Positions 39,217-50,117 of a DNA stretch of 64,000 nucleotides are shown piece by piece. The DNA lies in NCBI GenBank assembly GCA_036251205.1, contig CP133958.1, positions 1,823,210 through 1,887,209 on the forward strand. The letters run 5' to 3'. The first letter of the stretch is position 1. Every line of letters begins with the position of its first letter. The notes beneath the pieces were generated by a model. It was not told the origin of the DNA. It was given only the letters and a program-made list of their open reading frames with translations, and ran no database searches. Both the position numbers and the translations under genes were made by a program. Source of the DNA: Orbaceae bacterium BiB (GTDB lineage: Bacteria; Pseudomonadota; Gammaproteobacteria; Enterobacterales; Orbaceae).

Positions 39217-39240
39217 TTAAGTAAAGTGAAAGGAAACGAG

Positions 39241-40107
39241 ATGCAAAACATTTTATCTATCCAATCTCATGTTGTGTTTGGTCACGCAGGTAATAGTGCT
39301 GCTGAATTTCCTATTCGCCGACTAGGGGTAAACGTTTGGCCACTAAACACAGTACAATTCTCTAATCATACTCAATATCGTCAATGGACGGGTACTGTGA
39401 TGCCTGCTTCACATTTAGTTGAAATCGCCGACGGTATTAGTGCAATTGATGAATTAAAAAATTGCCATGCAGTGCTTAGTGGTTATATGGGATCACCTGA
39501 ACAAGGTAATGCCATTATTGAAATTGTCAAAAAAGTAAAACAAGCTAATCCTAACGCCCTTTATATTTGTGATCCCGTCATGGGACATCCAGAAAAAGGG
39601 TGTTTTGTTGCTCCTGGTGTATCTGAATTTTTGTGTAATGTTGCGTTGCCAATTAGTGACATGATGTCACCCAATATTTTAGAATTAGAAGAACTGAATA
39701 ATAAACGAGCAATCAATAATGTTGATGAAGCTATTATTGCTTGCCGTGATTTATGTCAAAAAGGCCCTAAAGCTATTTTGGTAAAACATCTCAGTCGTGC
39801 GGGTATCCAAAAAGATCGTTTTGAAATGCTGCTTGTTACTCATAACGAAGCTTGGCATATACACCGCCCATTAGTAGATTTTGGTGTTAGACAACCCGTT
39901 GGTGTTGGCGATATGACTAGTGGCCTATTTATTGCCAATATCTTACTTGGTAAATCGTTAGTCGAATCACTTGAACATACTACCTCAGCGGTTTATGCTG
40001 TGATGCTTGAAACATTAAAACGTGATCAGTACGAACTGCAATTAGTTGCAGCACAAGATCAAATTGCTAAACCAGAACAGTGGTTTAAAGCAACAAAACT
40101 AGACTAA
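39241..40107 (+). CDS. pdxY: Pyridoxal kinase PdxY
   Basis: A ribokinase-fold enzyme that phosphorylates pyridoxal in the B6 salvage route. Features: [43 protein letters not shown], and the anion hole [10 protein letters not shown] with the catalytic Asp. The ATG at 39241 (288 residues) follows AGGAAACGAG; the frame from 39226 includes that site and is rejected. Confidence 0.94.
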   Translation: MQNILSIQSHVVFGHAGNSAAEFPIRRLGVNVWPLNTVQFSNHTQYRQWTGTVMPASHLVEIADGISAIDELKNCHAVLSGYMGSPEQGNAIIEIVKKVKQANPNALYICDPVMGHPEKGCFVAPGVSEFLCNVALPISDMMSPNILELEELNNKRAINNVDEAIIACRDLCQKGPKAILVKHLSRAGIQKDRFEMLLVTHNEAWHIHRPLVDFGVRQPVGVGDMTSGLFIANILLGKSLVESLEHTTSAVYAVMLETLKRDQYELQLVAAQDQIAKPEQWFKATKLD

Positions 40108-40158
40108 ATAGTAGATAATTTAAAAAGAAACAGAATAACAATAACAGAGAGAAAGCTG

Positions 40159-40617
40159 ATGAAAGAAGAAAATATCGAACAGACTGAACAGATTATTTCA
40201 TTAGGCCAAAAGTTAGCTAACCAACGAAAAAAACTTGGATTAACTGAACATGATATCGCCAGTAAAATACATATTAGAACGTCTATTATCTTTGATATTG
40301 AGAATGATAATGTGCCGAATGTTCCCCCTGTTTTTTTGAAAGGTTACATCAAAAACTACGCAACGATTGTTAATCTTCCAGAAAGTGAATATATCTCTTT
40401 TATTGAGTCTCAACAGAATCACTCCACAATACAAACCATGAAGAATTACTCCAATAAAGAGCAAAAAAAACGTAATGGTAAACGCTTAGTATTAGCAAGC
40501 TTCTTTATTATTCTTATTATTATTGGAATAATCTCATTTTTTGCGTGGAAAGACAGCCAAAATGAACTTGTCGAAGTGACACATTATATATCTCAGCCAT
40601 CTTCTACAAACAGCTAA
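40159..40617 (+). CDS. rodZ: Short RodZ-like protein
   Basis: RodZ couples MreB to the cell-wall machinery. This 152-residue version has the N-terminal helix-turn-helix (LGQKLANQRKKLGLTEHDIASKIHIRTSIIFDIENDN, then FLKGYIKNYA), a basic juxtamembrane stretch (KEQKKRNGKR) and one transmembrane helix (about 112-130). The periplasmic part is only about 20 residues, whereas E. coli RodZ is about 337 residues with a full periplasmic domain. Position before ispG supports the assignment. Confidence 0.82.
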   Translation: MKEENIEQTEQIISLGQKLANQRKKLGLTEHDIASKIHIRTSIIFDIENDNVPNVPPVFLKGYIKNYATIVNLPESEYISFIESQQNHSTIQTMKNYSNKEQKKRNGKRLVLASFFIILIIIGIISFFAWKDSQNELVEVTHYISQPSSTNS

Positions 40618-40625
40618 ATCCACAC

Positions 40626-40654
40626 CTAGTTTAGTTAGTAACTTAATAAACTAG
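40626..40654 (+). terminator. Hairpin after rodZ
   Basis: CTAGTTTA (40626-40633) pairs with TAAACTAG (40647-40654). A second small hairpin, GCTATAA/TTATAGC, follows at 40676-40696. No T run after either; they may slow transcription before the ispG promoter. Confidence 0.35.
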
Positions 40655-40770
40655 CCTCTATTTCGTTAAAATATTGCTATAACATATCATTATAGCGTAA
40701 AAAAGTAGAATTACTAATCAAACTCCTTATAGTTCAAATGACTATAAATGCTAATTTTTCTCATTACATA

Positions 40771-40799
40771 CAGACATTTTTAATAAATCTTGCTAAGAT
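40771..40799 (+). promoter_or_regulatory. Putative ispG promoter (extended -10)
   Basis: CAGACA (40771-40776), 17 bp, TAAGAT (40794-40799) preceded by TGC, an extended -10. A start near 40806 lies downstream of the alternative TTG at 40790, which supports translation from 40835. Confidence 0.5.
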
Positions 40800-40834
40800 T
40801 AGCCGCAAATTATTTTATTTTAGTTAGGCTACCT

Positions 40835-41944
40835 ATGAGTTATGCGGATTCACCCATTAAGCGCCGAGAATCGACTCGAATTTATGTGGGCAATGTGCCT
40901 ATTGGCGACGGGGCTCCTATTGCAGTTCAATCAATGACTAATACACGCACAACGGATGTAGAAAAAACCGTTGCGCAAATTAGATCTCTTGAACGAGTTG
41001 GTGTGGATATTGTTCGAGTATCAGTACCGACAATGGATGCAGCAGAAGCATTTAAACTTATTAAACAACAAGTTAAAGTACCTTTAATTGCCGATATTCA
41101 TTTCGATTATCGTATTGCGCTTAAAGTTGCAGAGTATGGTGTTGATTGTTTACGTATCAATCCCGGTAATATTGGTAATGAGAGCCGTATTCGTAGCGTC
41201 GTCGAATGTGCTAGAGACAAAAATATTCCCATACGAATTGGTGTAAACTCGGGTTCATTAGAAAAAGATATTCAAGAAAAATATGGTGAACCAACCCCGC
41301 AAGCGATCGTCGAGTCAGCTATGCGCCATGTTGAAATATTGGATAGGTTCAATTTTGACCAATTTAAAGTGAGCGTAAAAGCCTCTGATGTATTTACTGC
41401 TGTCGAAGCCTATCGTCTACTCGCTAAACAAATTAAACAGCCGCTTCATTTAGGAATTACAGAAGCAGGTGGAGCAAGAAGCGGTTCTGTTAAATCCGCT
41501 ATCGGCTTAGGTATGTTATTAGCGGAGGGTATTGGCGATACCTTGCGAGTATCTCTCGCTGCCGATCCAACCGAAGAAGTAAAAGTAGGCTTTGATATTT
41601 TAAAATCATTACGCATCCGCTCTCGAGGCATTAATTTTATTGCTTGTCCAACTTGTTCAAGACAAGAGTTCGATGTTATTGGTACGGTTAATGAGCTAGA
41701 AAGACGGTTAGAAGATATTATTACACCAATGGATGTTTCGATTATTGGCTGTGTTGTAAATGGTCCAGGAGAGGCACTTGCTTCAACAATGGGCGTTGCT
41801 GGCGGCAATAATAAGAGCGGTTTTTATGAGGATGGTGTAAGAATTGGTCGCATCGATAACACAACAATGATAGAAGAGCTTGAAGCGAAAATTCGAGCTA
41901 AAGCACAACTATTATTAAATAAAATTGATATTAAAACCGAATAA
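40835..41944 (+). CDS. ispG: 4-hydroxy-3-methylbut-2-enyl diphosphate synthase IspG
   Basis: The penultimate MEP-pathway enzyme converts MEcPP to HMBPP with a [4Fe-4S] cluster. TIM-barrel part: [36 protein letters not shown]. Cluster cysteines are in [10 protein letters not shown] and [15 protein letters not shown] chose the ATG at 40835 (369 residues) because the longer frame has no family match and begins upstream of the likely transcription start. Confidence 0.95.
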   Translation: MSYADSPIKRRESTRIYVGNVPIGDGAPIAVQSMTNTRTTDVEKTVAQIRSLERVGVDIVRVSVPTMDAAEAFKLIKQQVKVPLIADIHFDYRIALKVAEYGVDCLRINPGNIGNESRIRSVVECARDKNIPIRIGVNSGSLEKDIQEKYGEPTPQAIVESAMRHVEILDRFNFDQFKVSVKASDVFTAVEAYRLLAKQIKQPLHLGITEAGGARSGSVKSAIGLGMLLAEGIGDTLRVSLAADPTEEVKVGFDILKSLRIRSRGINFIACPTCSRQEFDVIGTVNELERRLEDIITPMDVSIIGCVVNGPGEALASTMGVAGGNNKSGFYEDGVRIGRIDNTTMIEELEAKIRAKAQLLLNKIDIKTE

Positions 41945-41962
41945 TTAAACCCAATTAGTGAA

Positions 41963-43270
41963 ATGAAAATGACTGAGAAAAAAATACAATCAATCCGGGG
42001 AATGAATGACTTACTCCCAACAGAAAGCGCACTTTGGCAATATGTAGAAAAAACAGTTAAAGGTGTATTAAATAGCTATGGTTATAATGAAATTCGTACA
42101 CCCATTGTTGAAGATACTGCATTATTTAAACGTGCAGTAGGTGAAGTTACGGATATTGTTGAAAAAGAGATGTATACATTTAATGATCGTAATGATGAAA
42201 GCATCACTTTACGGCCAGAACTTACTGCAGGATGTGTTCGCGCCGGTATTGAGCACGGTTTATTATATAATCAAGAACAACGTTTATGGTACTTTGGTCC
42301 GGCATTTCGTTACGAAAAACCACAAAAAGGTCGATATCGTCAATTTCACCAATTTGGTATAGAAGTTTTTGGACTTGAAGGACCAGATATCGATGCTGAG
42401 CTGATTTTACTCACCGCAAGACTTTGGAATGCCTTAGGTATTACCGAACATACTACATTAGAACTTAATAGTATTGGTTCGTTAGCAGCTAGAGCCGACT
42501 ATAAAAAAGCCTTAGTTAGCTATTTAGAGCAGCATAAAGATCATCTTGATGAAGACTGCAAACGTCGTATGTATACAAATCCATTGCGTGTTTTGGACTC
42601 AAAAAATGCTGAGATACAGACAATTTTGAATAATGCTCCTAAATTATTTGATTATTTAGATGAAGAGTCGAAAACCCACTTCGCGGGATTATGCCAACTA
42701 TTAGATAGTGCTGGTATCAAATATCGTGTTAATCAACGCCTTGTACGAGGTTTAGATTATTATAATCGCACTGTATTTGAATGGGTAACAACGAGTTTAG
42801 GTGCCCAAGGAACGGTTTGTGGTGGTGGACGTTATGATGGACTTGTGAGCCAATTAGGGGGACAAGCAACACCTGGCGTTGGATTTGCAATTGGCGTTGA
42901 ACGCTTAGTCTTACTTATCCAAACCGTAAATAGTGAATTGAAAAGTGATAATAGTATTGATGTTTATATGATATCATCTGGCGAATTAATTAATGGCAAG
43001 CATACCACTGCGATAGCTCAGCGACTTGCTGAACAAATTCGTGATATAATGCCGCACAAACGCATTATGACCAATTACGGCAGCACTAATTTCAAAAAAC
43101 AGTTTAGCAAAGCAGATAAATATGGCGCCAAAATTGCTGTCATCGTTGGTGGAAATGAAGCTTTAGAAAATAAAGCCATGATAAAAGAGTTACAAACAGG
43201 CAACCAATACGCAATAATGCAGGATTTAGTTGCTCAAAAATGTTTAGAAATACTGGATAAGGGAGAATAA
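41963..43270 (+). CDS. hisS: Histidyl-tRNA synthetase
   Basis: A class II synthetase with motif 1 near [12 protein letters not shown], motif 2 [24 protein letters not shown], the histidine loop [15 protein letters not shown] and motif 3 [11 protein letters not shown], plus a C-terminal anticodon-binding domain. The start could be 41963 or the second ATG at 41969; the ribosome site is poor for both. 18 bp after ispG. Confidence 0.96.
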   Translation: MKMTEKKIQSIRGMNDLLPTESALWQYVEKTVKGVLNSYGYNEIRTPIVEDTALFKRAVGEVTDIVEKEMYTFNDRNDESITLRPELTAGCVRAGIEHGLLYNQEQRLWYFGPAFRYEKPQKGRYRQFHQFGIEVFGLEGPDIDAELILLTARLWNALGITEHTTLELNSIGSLAARADYKKALVSYLEQHKDHLDEDCKRRMYTNPLRVLDSKNAEIQTILNNAPKLFDYLDEESKTHFAGLCQLLDSAGIKYRVNQRLVRGLDYYNRTVFEWVTTSLGAQGTVCGGGRYDGLVSQLGGQATPGVGFAIGVERLVLLIQTVNSELKSDNSIDVYMISSGELINGKHTTAIAQRLAEQIRDIMPHKRIMTNYGSTNFKKQFSKADKYGAKIAVIVGGNEALENKAMIKELQTGNQYAIMQDLVAQKCLEILDKGE

Positions 43271-43271
43271 C

Positions 43272-43970
43272 GTGAGTCATTCTGATAGTGAAGCACAAGT
43301 ACTAGAAATTAAAGAGTTTCTAGCTAAAACTTGGAAGATAATTGTTGCGGTTATTGTTATTGGTTTGCTAGCTGTTTGGGGCTGGCGCTACTGGCAGACA
43401 TATAAAGCTGAAAGCTTAACAGAAGCATCAGACAGATATGAGTTATTAATTTCTAAACTTAATATTAATGAACCAACATCGGTTAATGAATTAGTCTCAT
43501 TTGCTAAACAGAATGATTCTATCTATAGCGTATTTGCAAGTTTACAAGCTGCAAAATTCTATGTAGATAATCTAAAAGATTACGCTGGTGCTAAAACGTT
43601 ATTAATTGATGCAAGTAAAAAAACTGACTCTGAACCGGTCTTAGCAACTATAAATATTCGTATCGCTAGACTAGAATATCAACTTGGTGAATATGATGCT
43701 AGTTTACAGTCATTAGCGAAAGTCACCAATAATAATTGGGCTTCCACCGTAAATGATATTCGCGGCGATGTCTTAGTTAAAATGGAACAATATTCACAAG
43801 CGTGTTCTGCTTATGAGGTTGCGCTAGCATCAAATCCTACCGCAGATTTAGAAAAGAATATCAAAATTAAGTTAAACCAAGCTGAGTATTTAAAAGCAGC
43901 ACAACTGTTAGCAAAAGAGAAAGAAACGAAAGAGCTAGCGGAAAAAGCGGCAACAACAACACAGCAATAG
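43272..43970 (+). CDS. yfgM: YfgM, SecYEG-associated membrane protein
   Basis: A cytoplasmic N-terminus (EIKEFLAKTW), a single transmembrane helix (about residues 19-37) and a periplasmic TPR-like domain. In E. coli YfgM associates with SecYEG and PpiD. It starts with GTG one base after the hisS stop behind a GGGAG site. The tail is Lys/Glu/Ala-rich. Gene order hisS-yfgM-bamB matches E. coli. Confidence 0.9.
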   Translation: MSHSDSEAQVLEIKEFLAKTWKIIVAVIVIGLLAVWGWRYWQTYKAESLTEASDRYELLISKLNINEPTSVNELVSFAKQNDSIYSVFASLQAAKFYVDNLKDYAGAKTLLIDASKKTDSEPVLATINIRIARLEYQLGEYDASLQSLAKVTNNNWASTVNDIRGDVLVKMEQYSQACSAYEVALASNPTADLEKNIKIKLNQAEYLKAAQLLAKEKETKELAEKAATTTQQ

Positions 43971-44027
43971 TTTTCAGCCGTAATAGTTAAATAGCTCAAC
44001 TCAAGCTTATTTGTAGGGAAATGTAAT

Positions 44028-45212
44028 ATGAATCTACGTAAATATTTTTTAACAAGTACATTAGTTGTTTCATTGACGACAATGGCAACAGGATGTTCAC
44101 TATTTGGTGGTGAGGTGGATACGATTGAAGTCTCCCCTTCCCCCGTAACCCAAACTGCATTTCCATTTAGCCAAATCTGGAGTAATAGTTTATCCGGTAA
44201 CGCTAAAATATACTCCCAACTCTCTCCTGTGGTAAATGATAATGTTGTTTACGCAGCAGGAAGAACTGGACAAGTAAAAGCGATTGATCTATCGACGGGC
44301 AATACAAAATGGAACATCGATTTATCTAATAGCTCACTGTTTCGTAGCCAATCAGCACTCCTATCTGGCGGTGTTAGTGCCGATGATAAGTATGTCTACT
44401 TAGGCAGTGAACGTGCTAAACTTTATACATTAGATAAAAATAATGGTTCTGTTGTTTGGCAGCAAGATACTAAAGGTGAGATCGTTGCCAAACCGATATC
44501 CACCGATGATATGGTGATTGTTCGTACAACAAGTGGCTATTTACAAGCTTTGTCACAAGAAAATGGTAATGAAGTTTGGCAAACAAATCTTGAAGTGCCT
44601 AGTTTAACATTACGCGGACAATCAACACCAGCCTTAGCTTATGGTGCAATCATACTTGGTGATGATAGCGGCCATGTGAATGCTTATTTTGCTAAAGATG
44701 GTCAGTTAATTTGGCAACAACGTATTTCTCAACCAAGTGGGTCAACTGAAATAGCTAAACTTAACGATGTTGATACAACGCCAATCATTGATCAAGGTCT
44801 AGTATATGCAATCGGTTATAACGGTAATATTGCTGCTTTAGATCTCAGTAATGGACAAACTGTTTGGAAGAAATCACTTAGCTCAACCCATAGCTTTGTC
44901 ATTGAACAGAACCATATTTTTGTTGTAGACCAAGATGATAACATTTATGCACTCGCTAAAAATGGCGGTGCTGTTATATGGAAACAATCTGATTTATTAC
45001 ACCGACAATTAACCGATCCAATAATCTATCAAAATTATCTTGTTGTCGGAGACTTTGAGGGATATCTATACCTAATTGATATCAACTCAGGTGAAGTGAT
45101 ATCGAAAACCCAAGTGAGTAGTAGTGGCTTAGCTGCCGATCTCACCGTTGCTGATAATAAAATTATTATTCAGGCTAAAAATGGCAATGTCTATGCGTAT
45201 GGGCAAAAATAA
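44028..45212 (+). CDS. bamB: Outer-membrane assembly lipoprotein BamB
   Basis: BamB assists BamA in inserting beta-barrel proteins. The signal ends in a lipobox with Cys23 (MATGCS); Ser24 favours outer-membrane sorting. An eight-blade PQQ-like beta-propeller follows, with repeats such as VYAAGRTGQVKAIDLSTGNTKW and VYAIGYNGNIAALDLSNGQTVW. 394 residues, 57 bp after yfgM. Confidence 0.95.
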   Translation: MNLRKYFLTSTLVVSLTTMATGCSLFGGEVDTIEVSPSPVTQTAFPFSQIWSNSLSGNAKIYSQLSPVVNDNVVYAAGRTGQVKAIDLSTGNTKWNIDLSNSSLFRSQSALLSGGVSADDKYVYLGSERAKLYTLDKNNGSVVWQQDTKGEIVAKPISTDDMVIVRTTSGYLQALSQENGNEVWQTNLEVPSLTLRGQSTPALAYGAIILGDDSGHVNAYFAKDGQLIWQQRISQPSGSTEIAKLNDVDTTPIIDQGLVYAIGYNGNIAALDLSNGQTVWKKSLSSTHSFVIEQNHIFVVDQDDNIYALAKNGGAVIWKQSDLLHRQLTDPIIYQNYLVVGDFEGYLYLIDINSGEVISKTQVSSSGLAADLTVADNKIIIQAKNGNVYAYGQK

Positions 45213-45245
45213 TTTTTAACGTATCTTAAAGAAGAGAATTGATAC

Positions 45246-46721
45246 ATGGTACCACCAGTCATTGCATTAGTTGGTCGCCCCAATGTTGGGAAATCAACAC
45301 TATTTAACCGATTAACTAAAACACGGGATGCTTTAGTTGCTGATTTTCCGGGCTTAACTCGTGATCGTAAATATGGTAGAGCCGAAATAAAAGGCCACGA
45401 ATACATTGTCATTGATACCGGCGGTATTGATGGTAGTGAAGAGGGTATCGAAAGCTTTATGGCAGAGCAATCTTTGCTGGCTATTGAAGAAGCAGATATC
45501 GTCTTATTTATGGTTGATGCAAGAGCTGGAGTCATGCCAGCTGACCATGCCATAGCTAAACATCTACGTAGCCGAGAAAAACCAACATTTTTAACCGTAA
45601 ATAAAACGGATGGCCTTGATACTAACGTTGTAATGCACGAATTTTATGAGCTTGGTTTAGGCGATGTTTATCCAATAGCCGCGAGTCATGGTCGAGGGGT
45701 AGCATCGTTAATTGAAACGGTTTTTGATCCTATTTTTGAATTTGAAGATCCTGTCATCTTTAATGATGAAAACGATGAGCGACATAATCTACCTGAATCT
45801 TACGACGATTCCGTTTTAAATGATATTGAAGAAATCATCAATCAGCCAATCAAAGTTGCTATTGTTGGTAGACCAAATGTTGGTAAGTCAACACTAACAA
45901 ATAGAATTCTGGGTGAAGATCGTGTCGTTGTCTATGATATGCCAGGAACAACCCGTGATAGTATCTATATTCCGATGACTCGAGATGAACGCGAATATGT
46001 TCTAATTGATACGGCTGGAGTGAGAAAACGCGGTCGGATAACTGAAACTGTAGAAAAGTTTTCAGTAATTAAAACCTTACAAGCAATTGAAGACGCTAAT
46101 GTTGTCATATTGGTTATTGATGCTAGAGAAGGTATTGCAGATCAAGATTTATCACTTTTAGGCTTTATTCTTAATAGTGGCCGCTCACTTGTTATCGCAG
46201 TTAATAAGTGGGATGGTTTATCACAGGATGTTAAAGAACAGATTAAAACGACCCTTGATGATCGACTAGATTTTATTGACTTTGCACGTTTACATTTTAT
46301 TTCAGCATTACATGGTAGTGGTGTAGGTAACTTATTTGATTCAATCCAAGAAGCCTATGATTGTGCGACTCGTCGAGTCAATACTGCAATGCTAACTAAA
46401 ATTATGCAAATGGCGCAAGATGATCATCAACCACCATTAGTACAAGGTCGCCGAGTAAAATTAAAATATGCCCATGCTGGTGGTTATAATCCACCTATAG
46501 TGGTAATTCATGGTAATCAAGTCGCTGATCTACCGGATTCTTATAAACGTTATCTGATGAACTATTTTAGACGTTCATTAAAAATCATGGGTTCACCAAT
46601 CCGTATTCAATTTAAGGAAGGTAATAACCCTTATGAAGGTAAAAAGAATACATTAACAACTTCTCAGCAACGTAAACGTCGTCGCTTATTAAAACATATT
46701 AAAGGTAGAGGTCGTCACTAA
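45246..46721 (+). CDS. der: Ribosome assembly GTPase Der (EngA)
   Basis: Two GTPase domains in tandem: [15 protein letters not shown] near the N-terminus with DTGGID and NKTD, and [16 protein letters not shown] (about residue 208 on) with DTAGVRKRG and NKWD. A KH-like C-terminal domain ends in a very basic tail ([16 protein letters not shown]). Essential for 50S assembly. 491 residues. Confidence 0.97.
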   Translation: MVPPVIALVGRPNVGKSTLFNRLTKTRDALVADFPGLTRDRKYGRAEIKGHEYIVIDTGGIDGSEEGIESFMAEQSLLAIEEADIVLFMVDARAGVMPADHAIAKHLRSREKPTFLTVNKTDGLDTNVVMHEFYELGLGDVYPIAASHGRGVASLIETVFDPIFEFEDPVIFNDENDERHNLPESYDDSVLNDIEEIINQPIKVAIVGRPNVGKSTLTNRILGEDRVVVYDMPGTTRDSIYIPMTRDEREYVLIDTAGVRKRGRITETVEKFSVIKTLQAIEDANVVILVIDAREGIADQDLSLLGFILNSGRSLVIAVNKWDGLSQDVKEQIKTTLDDRLDFIDFARLHFISALHGSGVGNLFDSIQEAYDCATRRVNTAMLTKIMQMAQDDHQPPLVQGRRVKLKYAHAGGYNPPIVVIHGNQVADLPDSYKRYLMNYFRRSLKIMGSPIRIQFKEGNNPYEGKKNTLTTSQQRKRRRLLKHIKGRGRH

Positions 46722-46722
46722 T

Positions 46723-46971
46723 ATGACCAAGGTCGAATCGGCTATCAATACTGAGGGATATTGTCCTAATTGCCATAAAGCAATGGAAAAACAATCCCCT
46801 CGGCACTATTATTGCCAAACATGTCGGCAACACTATTACGAAAATTATACTTGTCCAATTTGTCAGCAAATGCTCGAACAAATAAAGGGATGTGGTGCAA
46901 TTAATTATTTATGTAGAACTGACGGCTTAATATCAGCAAGCAAAGTTATATTTCGCTATCAGGCGGAATAA
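46723..46971 (+). CDS. yfgJ: YfgJ zinc-ribbon protein
   Basis: 82 residues with two zinc-ribbon Cys pairs in the first half (CPNCHKAM, YYCQTCRQHY) and another knuckle (CPICQQMLEQIKGCG ... LCRTDGL). The family function is unknown. It starts immediately after the der stop, as in E. coli. Confidence 0.85.
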   Translation: MTKVESAINTEGYCPNCHKAMEKQSPRHYYCQTCRQHYYENYTCPICQQMLEQIKGCGAINYLCRTDGLISASKVIFRYQAE

Positions 46972-46988
46972 TAGGTTTAAACAAATAA

Positions 46989-47648
<660 letters not shown>

Positions 47649-47672
47649 CGCTATCACAATAATGGATAGTCT

Positions 47673-47706
47673 AAAAAGAGTTTCGTCATTGATGAAGCTC
47701 TTTTTT
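47673..47706 (+). terminator. Intrinsic terminator after adk
   Basis: AAAAAGAGTTTCGTC (47673-47687) pairs with GATGAAGCTCTTTTT (from 47691) with two G-U pairs, an ATT loop and a T tail. It isolates the following pmr-like operon. Confidence 0.85.
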
Positions 47707-47746
47707 ATTATCTAAAATTGACTTGACCTTAAGATCAAATAGCGAC

Positions 47747-47779
47747 CTTAAGGTTTTCTTAAGCTTCAAAACTTATACT
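47747..47779 (+). promoter_or_regulatory. PmrA-type box and -10 of the pmr-like operon
   Basis: CTTAAG-GTTTT-CTTAAG (47747-47763) is a perfect match to the PmrA box as I know it (YTTAAK-N5-YTTAAK). A third CTTAAG lies at 47728-47733. TATACT (47774-47779) follows 10 bp after the box, so the box replaces the -35 as at activated PmrA promoters. This predicts self-activation of the operon by its response regulator. Confidence 0.7.
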
Positions 47780-47819
47780 TTTATGCATTAGCTTATTTAG
47801 TAATGTAAAAGGTAAAATT

Positions 47820-48434
47820 ATGCTTAAGGTTCTCAATACCCAACTTTTCATGCTTATCAATGCAGCACCAAATACATCAAAATTGATGATAACAATTGCT
47901 ACTTTTTGTGCTGAGTATTTAATTTATACACCTCTTATTGTTATGATTTTTTGCTGGTTCAAAAGACCACAGACAAGAGGATTAATTTTAAAAATTATCG
48001 TCACAGTGTTTATTTCTTTGGCTGTTGCAGCCATTTTACGTTCATTTATCAGTTCACCAAGACCTTTTGAACTCGCAATTGGCACTAACTTTTTACCACA
48101 TTCAAGTAGCAATTCATTTCCAAGTAAACATGCTACATTCATTTTTGCCATCACTTTTGCTCTATTTTATGGGCTTAAGAATCAGCTTAATCAGCAAAAA
48201 CTGTTTATTAGTTGCCTAGTTATCGGGATCCTAGTCAGTTGGTCACGAATTTATTTGGGAGTACATTGGCCATTAGATATTTTAGCCGGTATTTTAACAA
48301 GCTTTGGTTGTGCTTACTTAGTTAATAAGCAATGGCATCATATTGAACGATTATTATTAAAACTCTACTCTTTACGACCAATAGTCGTAAGTAAATTAAA
48401 AATTATCAAATATGTAACAAAAAATTCAAATTAA
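47820..48434 (+). CDS. PAP2 phosphatase, YbjG/BcrC type
   Basis: A membrane phosphatase of 204 residues with about five transmembrane helices. The PAP2 signature is split as SSPRPFELAIG, SFPSKHATF and SRIYLGVHWPLD. The wording is closest to YbjG, an undecaprenyl pyrophosphatase that recycles the cell-wall lipid carrier. An LpxT-like lipid A role is an alternative given the operon. It is the first gene after the PmrA-type box. Confidence 0.83.
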   Translation: MLKVLNTQLFMLINAAPNTSKLMITIATFCAEYLIYTPLIVMIFCWFKRPQTRGLILKIIVTVFISLAVAAILRSFISSPRPFELAIGTNFLPHSSSNSFPSKHATFIFAITFALFYGLKNQLNQQKLFISCLVIGILVSWSRIYLGVHWPLDILAGILTSFGCAYLVNKQWHHIERLLLKLYSLRPIVVSKLKIIKYVTKNSN

Positions 48435-48449
48435 TAAGATAACAAAACT

Positions 48450-50105
48450 ATGTTAAAAAAAATCAAAAATTTTCTAAATAAGTGGACTATTTCAGTCTCA
48501 CTACTCGCTGGGTTAGTTGCAATTTATCAAGCAACATTATTAAACTCAACTTATTATCAACATGTAATAGCAGCACTATCAATTCAAAGTATTGATGATG
48601 TGCTATTTCTTTGCTCGATGCCAGTTGTCGTTTTTTGTGTTATTTTTGCCTTACTTAATTTATTTATTTTCCCTAAATTAATCAAAATATTGGCGTGTTT
48701 TTTAGTAATAGTAGGCGCATGGCTCAATTATTTTATGTCAACCTACAGTATCATGATCGACCGAGATATGTTACAAAATGCCTTAGATACCACTAGAGCT
48801 GAGTCAACAGCCTTAGTTACACCTAATTTAATTTTTAATGTAGTGATATTTGGAATATTACCGGCATTATTGATTATCTTCGTTAAGATTAAGCCAATTA
48901 AGCAATGGGTCTATTATTTATTACGTCGCGTTATTGCCATTATCATAGCAATTGCCGTTATTCTATTAGTTGCAGTTTTCTTTTATAAAAACTACGCGAC
49001 ATTTATGCGTAATAATAGTGGCATCATTAAATATCTAACACCATCAAACTATATTGCTGCAATCTATAATCAATATGATTATTTAAAATATAAAAATTTA
49101 CCATTCATTGAATTAGGTGGTGATGCTCATCAAAAACCATTGCTCAATAACAATGGACAAAAAAATGTCATGATCTTAATTGTTGGTGAGACTTCACGAG
49201 GAGATAATTTCTCTTTAGGTGATTATGATAAAGAGACTAATCCATTACTTGCTAAACAAGATGTAATTTATTATCCCAATACAACTTCTTGCGGTACAGC
49301 AACGGCTTATTCATTACCTTGTATGTTTTCTAATATGACCAGAGATGATTACAATCCTAAGCTCGCTAATAAACAATCGAATGCTTTAGATATATTACAA
49401 AAAGCTGGTGTTAATATATTATGGGTTGATAATGATAGTGGTTGTAAAGGTGTATGCGAACGAGTACCAACAGTCGATATCACTCAAAAATATAAAAATA
49501 GCTCTAAACTATGTAATAATGATGTCTGTTATGATGATATTTTATTCGCTGATTTACCTCAGTATTTAGATAATATTCAAACCGATACCTTGATTGTATT
49601 ACATATGATTGGTAGCCATGGCCCGACCTATTATCAGCGCTATCCTGACCAATACCGTAAATTTACACCGACTTGTGATACCAATGAAATTAACCGTTGT
49701 TCACAAGAAGAGTTAATAAATACTTATGACAATACCATTGTCTATACTGATGCAATCATCGATAAAGCAATTAATTTATTAAAGAGTTATGATAAACGTT
49801 ATAATACATCTTTAATGTATCTATCTGATCATGGTGAATCTTTAGGGGAAAATAATATTTACTTACATGGTATGCCTTATGCTGTTGCACCAAAAGAGCA
49901 GAAGCATGTTCCATTACTGCTATGGTTATCAGATAAATACCAAACGCAGCATAATATTAATACTACCTGTTTAGCTCAAGAAGCCAAAGCAGAACAATTT
50001 TCCCAAGATAATTTATTCCATTCTTTATTAGGAATGTTTAATATTGAAACAACCGAGTATAAAGCATCGCTTAATATTTTGAATAATTGTCAAACAACAA
50101 ATTGA
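48450..50105 (+). CDS. eptA: Lipid A phosphoethanolamine transferase EptA (PmrC)
   Basis: An inner-membrane enzyme that adds phosphoethanolamine to lipid A and lowers its negative charge. Five N-terminal transmembrane helices (up to about residue 180), then a periplasmic sulfatase-fold domain: nucleophile Thr in VGETSRGDNFSLGDY, CGTATAYSLPCMFS, DNDSGCKGVCERVP, HMIGSHGPTYYQRYP and SDHGESLGENNIYLHG. Paired Cys residues suggest disulfides. 551 residues. Confidence 0.92.
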   Translation: MLKKIKNFLNKWTISVSLLAGLVAIYQATLLNSTYYQHVIAALSIQSIDDVLFLCSMPVVVFCVIFALLNLFIFPKLIKILACFLVIVGAWLNYFMSTYSIMIDRDMLQNALDTTRAESTALVTPNLIFNVVIFGILPALLIIFVKIKPIKQWVYYLLRRVIAIIIAIAVILLVAVFFYKNYATFMRNNSGIIKYLTPSNYIAAIYNQYDYLKYKNLPFIELGGDAHQKPLLNNNGQKNVMILIVGETSRGDNFSLGDYDKETNPLLAKQDVIYYPNTTSCGTATAYSLPCMFSNMTRDDYNPKLANKQSNALDILQKAGVNILWVDNDSGCKGVCERVPTVDITQKYKNSSKLCNNDVCYDDILFADLPQYLDNIQTDTLIVLHMIGSHGPTYYQRYPDQYRKFTPTCDTNEINRCSQEELINTYDNTIVYTDAIIDKAINLLKSYDKRYNTSLMYLSDHGESLGENNIYLHGMPYAVAPKEQKHVPLLLWLSDKYQTQHNINTTCLAQEAKAEQFSQDNLFHSLLGMFNIETTEYKASLNILNNCQTTN

Positions 50106-50117
50106 TATAAAACATTT

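Noticed and set aside
41446..41808. 120-residue minus-strand frame inside ispG
   Set aside because: Shadow of the conserved ispG coding sequence with low-complexity Ser/Pro/Ile content.
45191..45553. 120-residue minus-strand frame over the der start
   Set aside because: Antisense to the first Der GTPase motifs and crossing the bamB-der junction; no ribosome site.
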